5,236 nt of DNA from DATDSR01 sp038062165 (GTDB taxonomy: Bacteria; Patescibacteriota; Minisyncoccia; Phycocordibacterales; DATDSR01): contig JBBTXQ010000048.1 of NCBI GenBank assembly GCA_038062165.1, positions 1-5,236 of the forward strand. The letters run 5' to 3'. The position numbers and the translations under genes are program-made. The notes beneath the pieces were generated by a model that saw nothing but the letters and a program-made list of their open reading frames with translations, was not told the origin of the DNA and ran no database searches. Positions 4,399 through 5,236 of the stretch are shown one piece after another; positions within the stretch are counted from its first letter, which is position 1, and each line of letters begins with the position of its first letter.

Positions 4399-5236
4399 TA
4401 ACGCCCCGCTTCCCAGTGCCGCCACCGGGCGCCTGCGAGAAGGATCGCTATTACAACTTGTTGCAATTGCGCGATCTTGGTTATCAAGTAACTGTTTTGT
4501 CTAAAGTGCATCCTAATTATGATCTTTCTCTTGCACGCAAATTTGAAGAAAAAGAGGGAATAAAAGTGATAACCATGCCTTATGCCTTCATGCAGAGGAA
4601 GGGGATTATTTTCTGGCTAAAGCATTTATTGCCCTGGAACTGGGACGGGGCCGCTTATGAATACGCGCACAAGTCAACAAAAGATATTTTTGAAAACTTA
4701 CTAAATGAAGTCAGCCCAGATCTTGTTTGGTTTGATTACACTTATCTTTGGCCACTTTATAAACTAGTGAGATCGAGAAAGATTCCGGTAATTACGCGTT
4801 CAATAAATTTCGAAGCCAGGCATTTTTTGCAAGAAGATGGCTATACACTAATAAATCTAGTTAGATTCTTGCCCAAGTTCGTGAGTGAGCTAATTACCAT
4901 TAGACTAAGTGATTGGCTCTTTGCAATTACGCCTGACGAGCAGAAAATTTATGAGCGTTGGGGCGGGAGAGGCAAAACTAGCACTTTGCCCTTGCGAGGT
5001 TTGGCCAAGGTTCTAGATAAGCAAGTGCAAGTGAAAGAGCGCGATGTCTTGAAAGTTTTCTTCATGGGCTCTACATATAACGTGCATCATAATAAATCTG
5101 CACTCCTGTATGTTATCAAGGATATTGCGCCTATAGTAGAGAAGCGAGCTCCGGGCAAGTTTGTTTTTCATATTTTGGGTAAGCAGATTCCAAATGATTT
5201 ACAGCAGTACATTAGGGGCAATGTAAAATATGTAGG
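4356..5236 (+). CDS. GT-B glycosyltransferase (group 1/GT4-like), N-terminal part, 3' end off window
   Basis: The frame is open from an ATG at 4356 to the window edge, about 293 residues without a stop. It opens with MGERQSKSSKK, then the first Rossmann strand VLVVTPRFPVPPPGACEKDRYYNLLQLRDLGYQVTV split over about 12-47, as in GT4-type transferases (a strand, a Pro/Gly loop for the acceptor, then a helix and 'GyxVtvls'). The segment DLVWFDYTYLWPLYKLV with the following VITRSINFEARHF gives later strands of the acceptor domain. LKVFFMGSTYNVHHNKSALLYVIKDIAPIVEK begins the nucleotide-sugar domain, whose EX7E-type motif would lie past the edge. It probably transfers the sugar made by this operon to a lipid-linked or surface glycan at the inner membrane face. 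ATG 4356 is the only ATG, GTG or TTG between the in-frame stop at 4344 and the conserved strand. It overlaps the epimerase by 43 bp and has no good Shine-Dalgarno. Confidence 0.85.
   Translation, partial: MGERQSKSSKKVLVVTPRFPVPPPGACEKDRYYNLLQLRDLGYQVTVLSKVHPNYDLSLARKFEEKEGIKVITMPYAFMQRKGIIFWLKHLLPWNWDGAAYEYAHKSTKDIFENLLNEVSPDLVWFDYTYLWPLYKLVRSRKIPVITRSINFEARHFLQEDGYTLINLVRFLPKFVSELITIRLSDWLFAITPDEQKIYERWGGRGKTSTLPLRGLAKVLDKQVQVKERDVLKVFFMGSTYNVHHNKSALLYVIKDIAPIVEKRAPGKFVFHILGKQIPNDLQQYIRGNVKYV

Overview
This is a bacterial window with two parts. Positions 1-1600 hold small, mostly uncharacterised genes on both strands. From 1640 to the right edge there is a rightward operon of surface-polysaccharide or sugar-modification genes. 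TGA is used as an ordinary stop (246-248, 3344-3346), so the genetic code looks standard (table 11). The mix of tiny orphan proteins, the wording of the AsnB N-terminus and a short dispersed-repeat-like stretch at the start of the epimerase gene remind me of Patescibacteria (CPR) genomes. That assignment is an inference, with low to moderate confidence.

Left part. The window opens inside a gene (1-248, +) whose C-terminus resembles nucleotidyltransferase-like proteins. A strong hairpin (271-295) separates it from a convergent gene for a very basic 105-aa protein (301-618, -). That gene is divergent from a 77-aa coiled-coil-like protein (743-976, +); the 124-bp gap between them carries a promoter for each. 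The coiled-coil gene converges on a 178-aa protein with an N-terminal Cys/His metal-binding cluster (1011-1547, -). The two share one terminator hairpin (983-1012), which swallows the stop codon of the minus-strand gene. Between 1548 and 1639 is a second divergent promoter region.

Right part. Three genes follow with overlapping ends, so they are almost certainly one transcript. They are a glutamine-hydrolysing asparagine synthetase-family amidotransferase (1640-3346), an SDR sugar-nucleotide epimerase closest to CDP-paratose (CDP-tyvelose) 2-epimerase (3343-4398), and the first ~293 residues of a GT-B glycosyltransferase (from 4356, running off the window). Together they suggest making and transferring a modified sugar: the epimerase shapes the nucleotide sugar, the amidotransferase may amidate a sugar acid or supply asparagine, and the glycosyltransferase adds the sugar to a glycan.

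Points worth a second look are the apparent leaderless start of asnB (a TATACT -10 box ends 8 nt before the ATG, with no Shine-Dalgarno), the repeat-derived N-terminus of the epimerase, the unusual 43-bp overlap into the glycosyltransferase gene, and a perfect hairpin at the AsnB domain boundary whose core matches the intergenic hairpin at 271-295. No RNA genes, CRISPR arrays or insertion sequences were seen.
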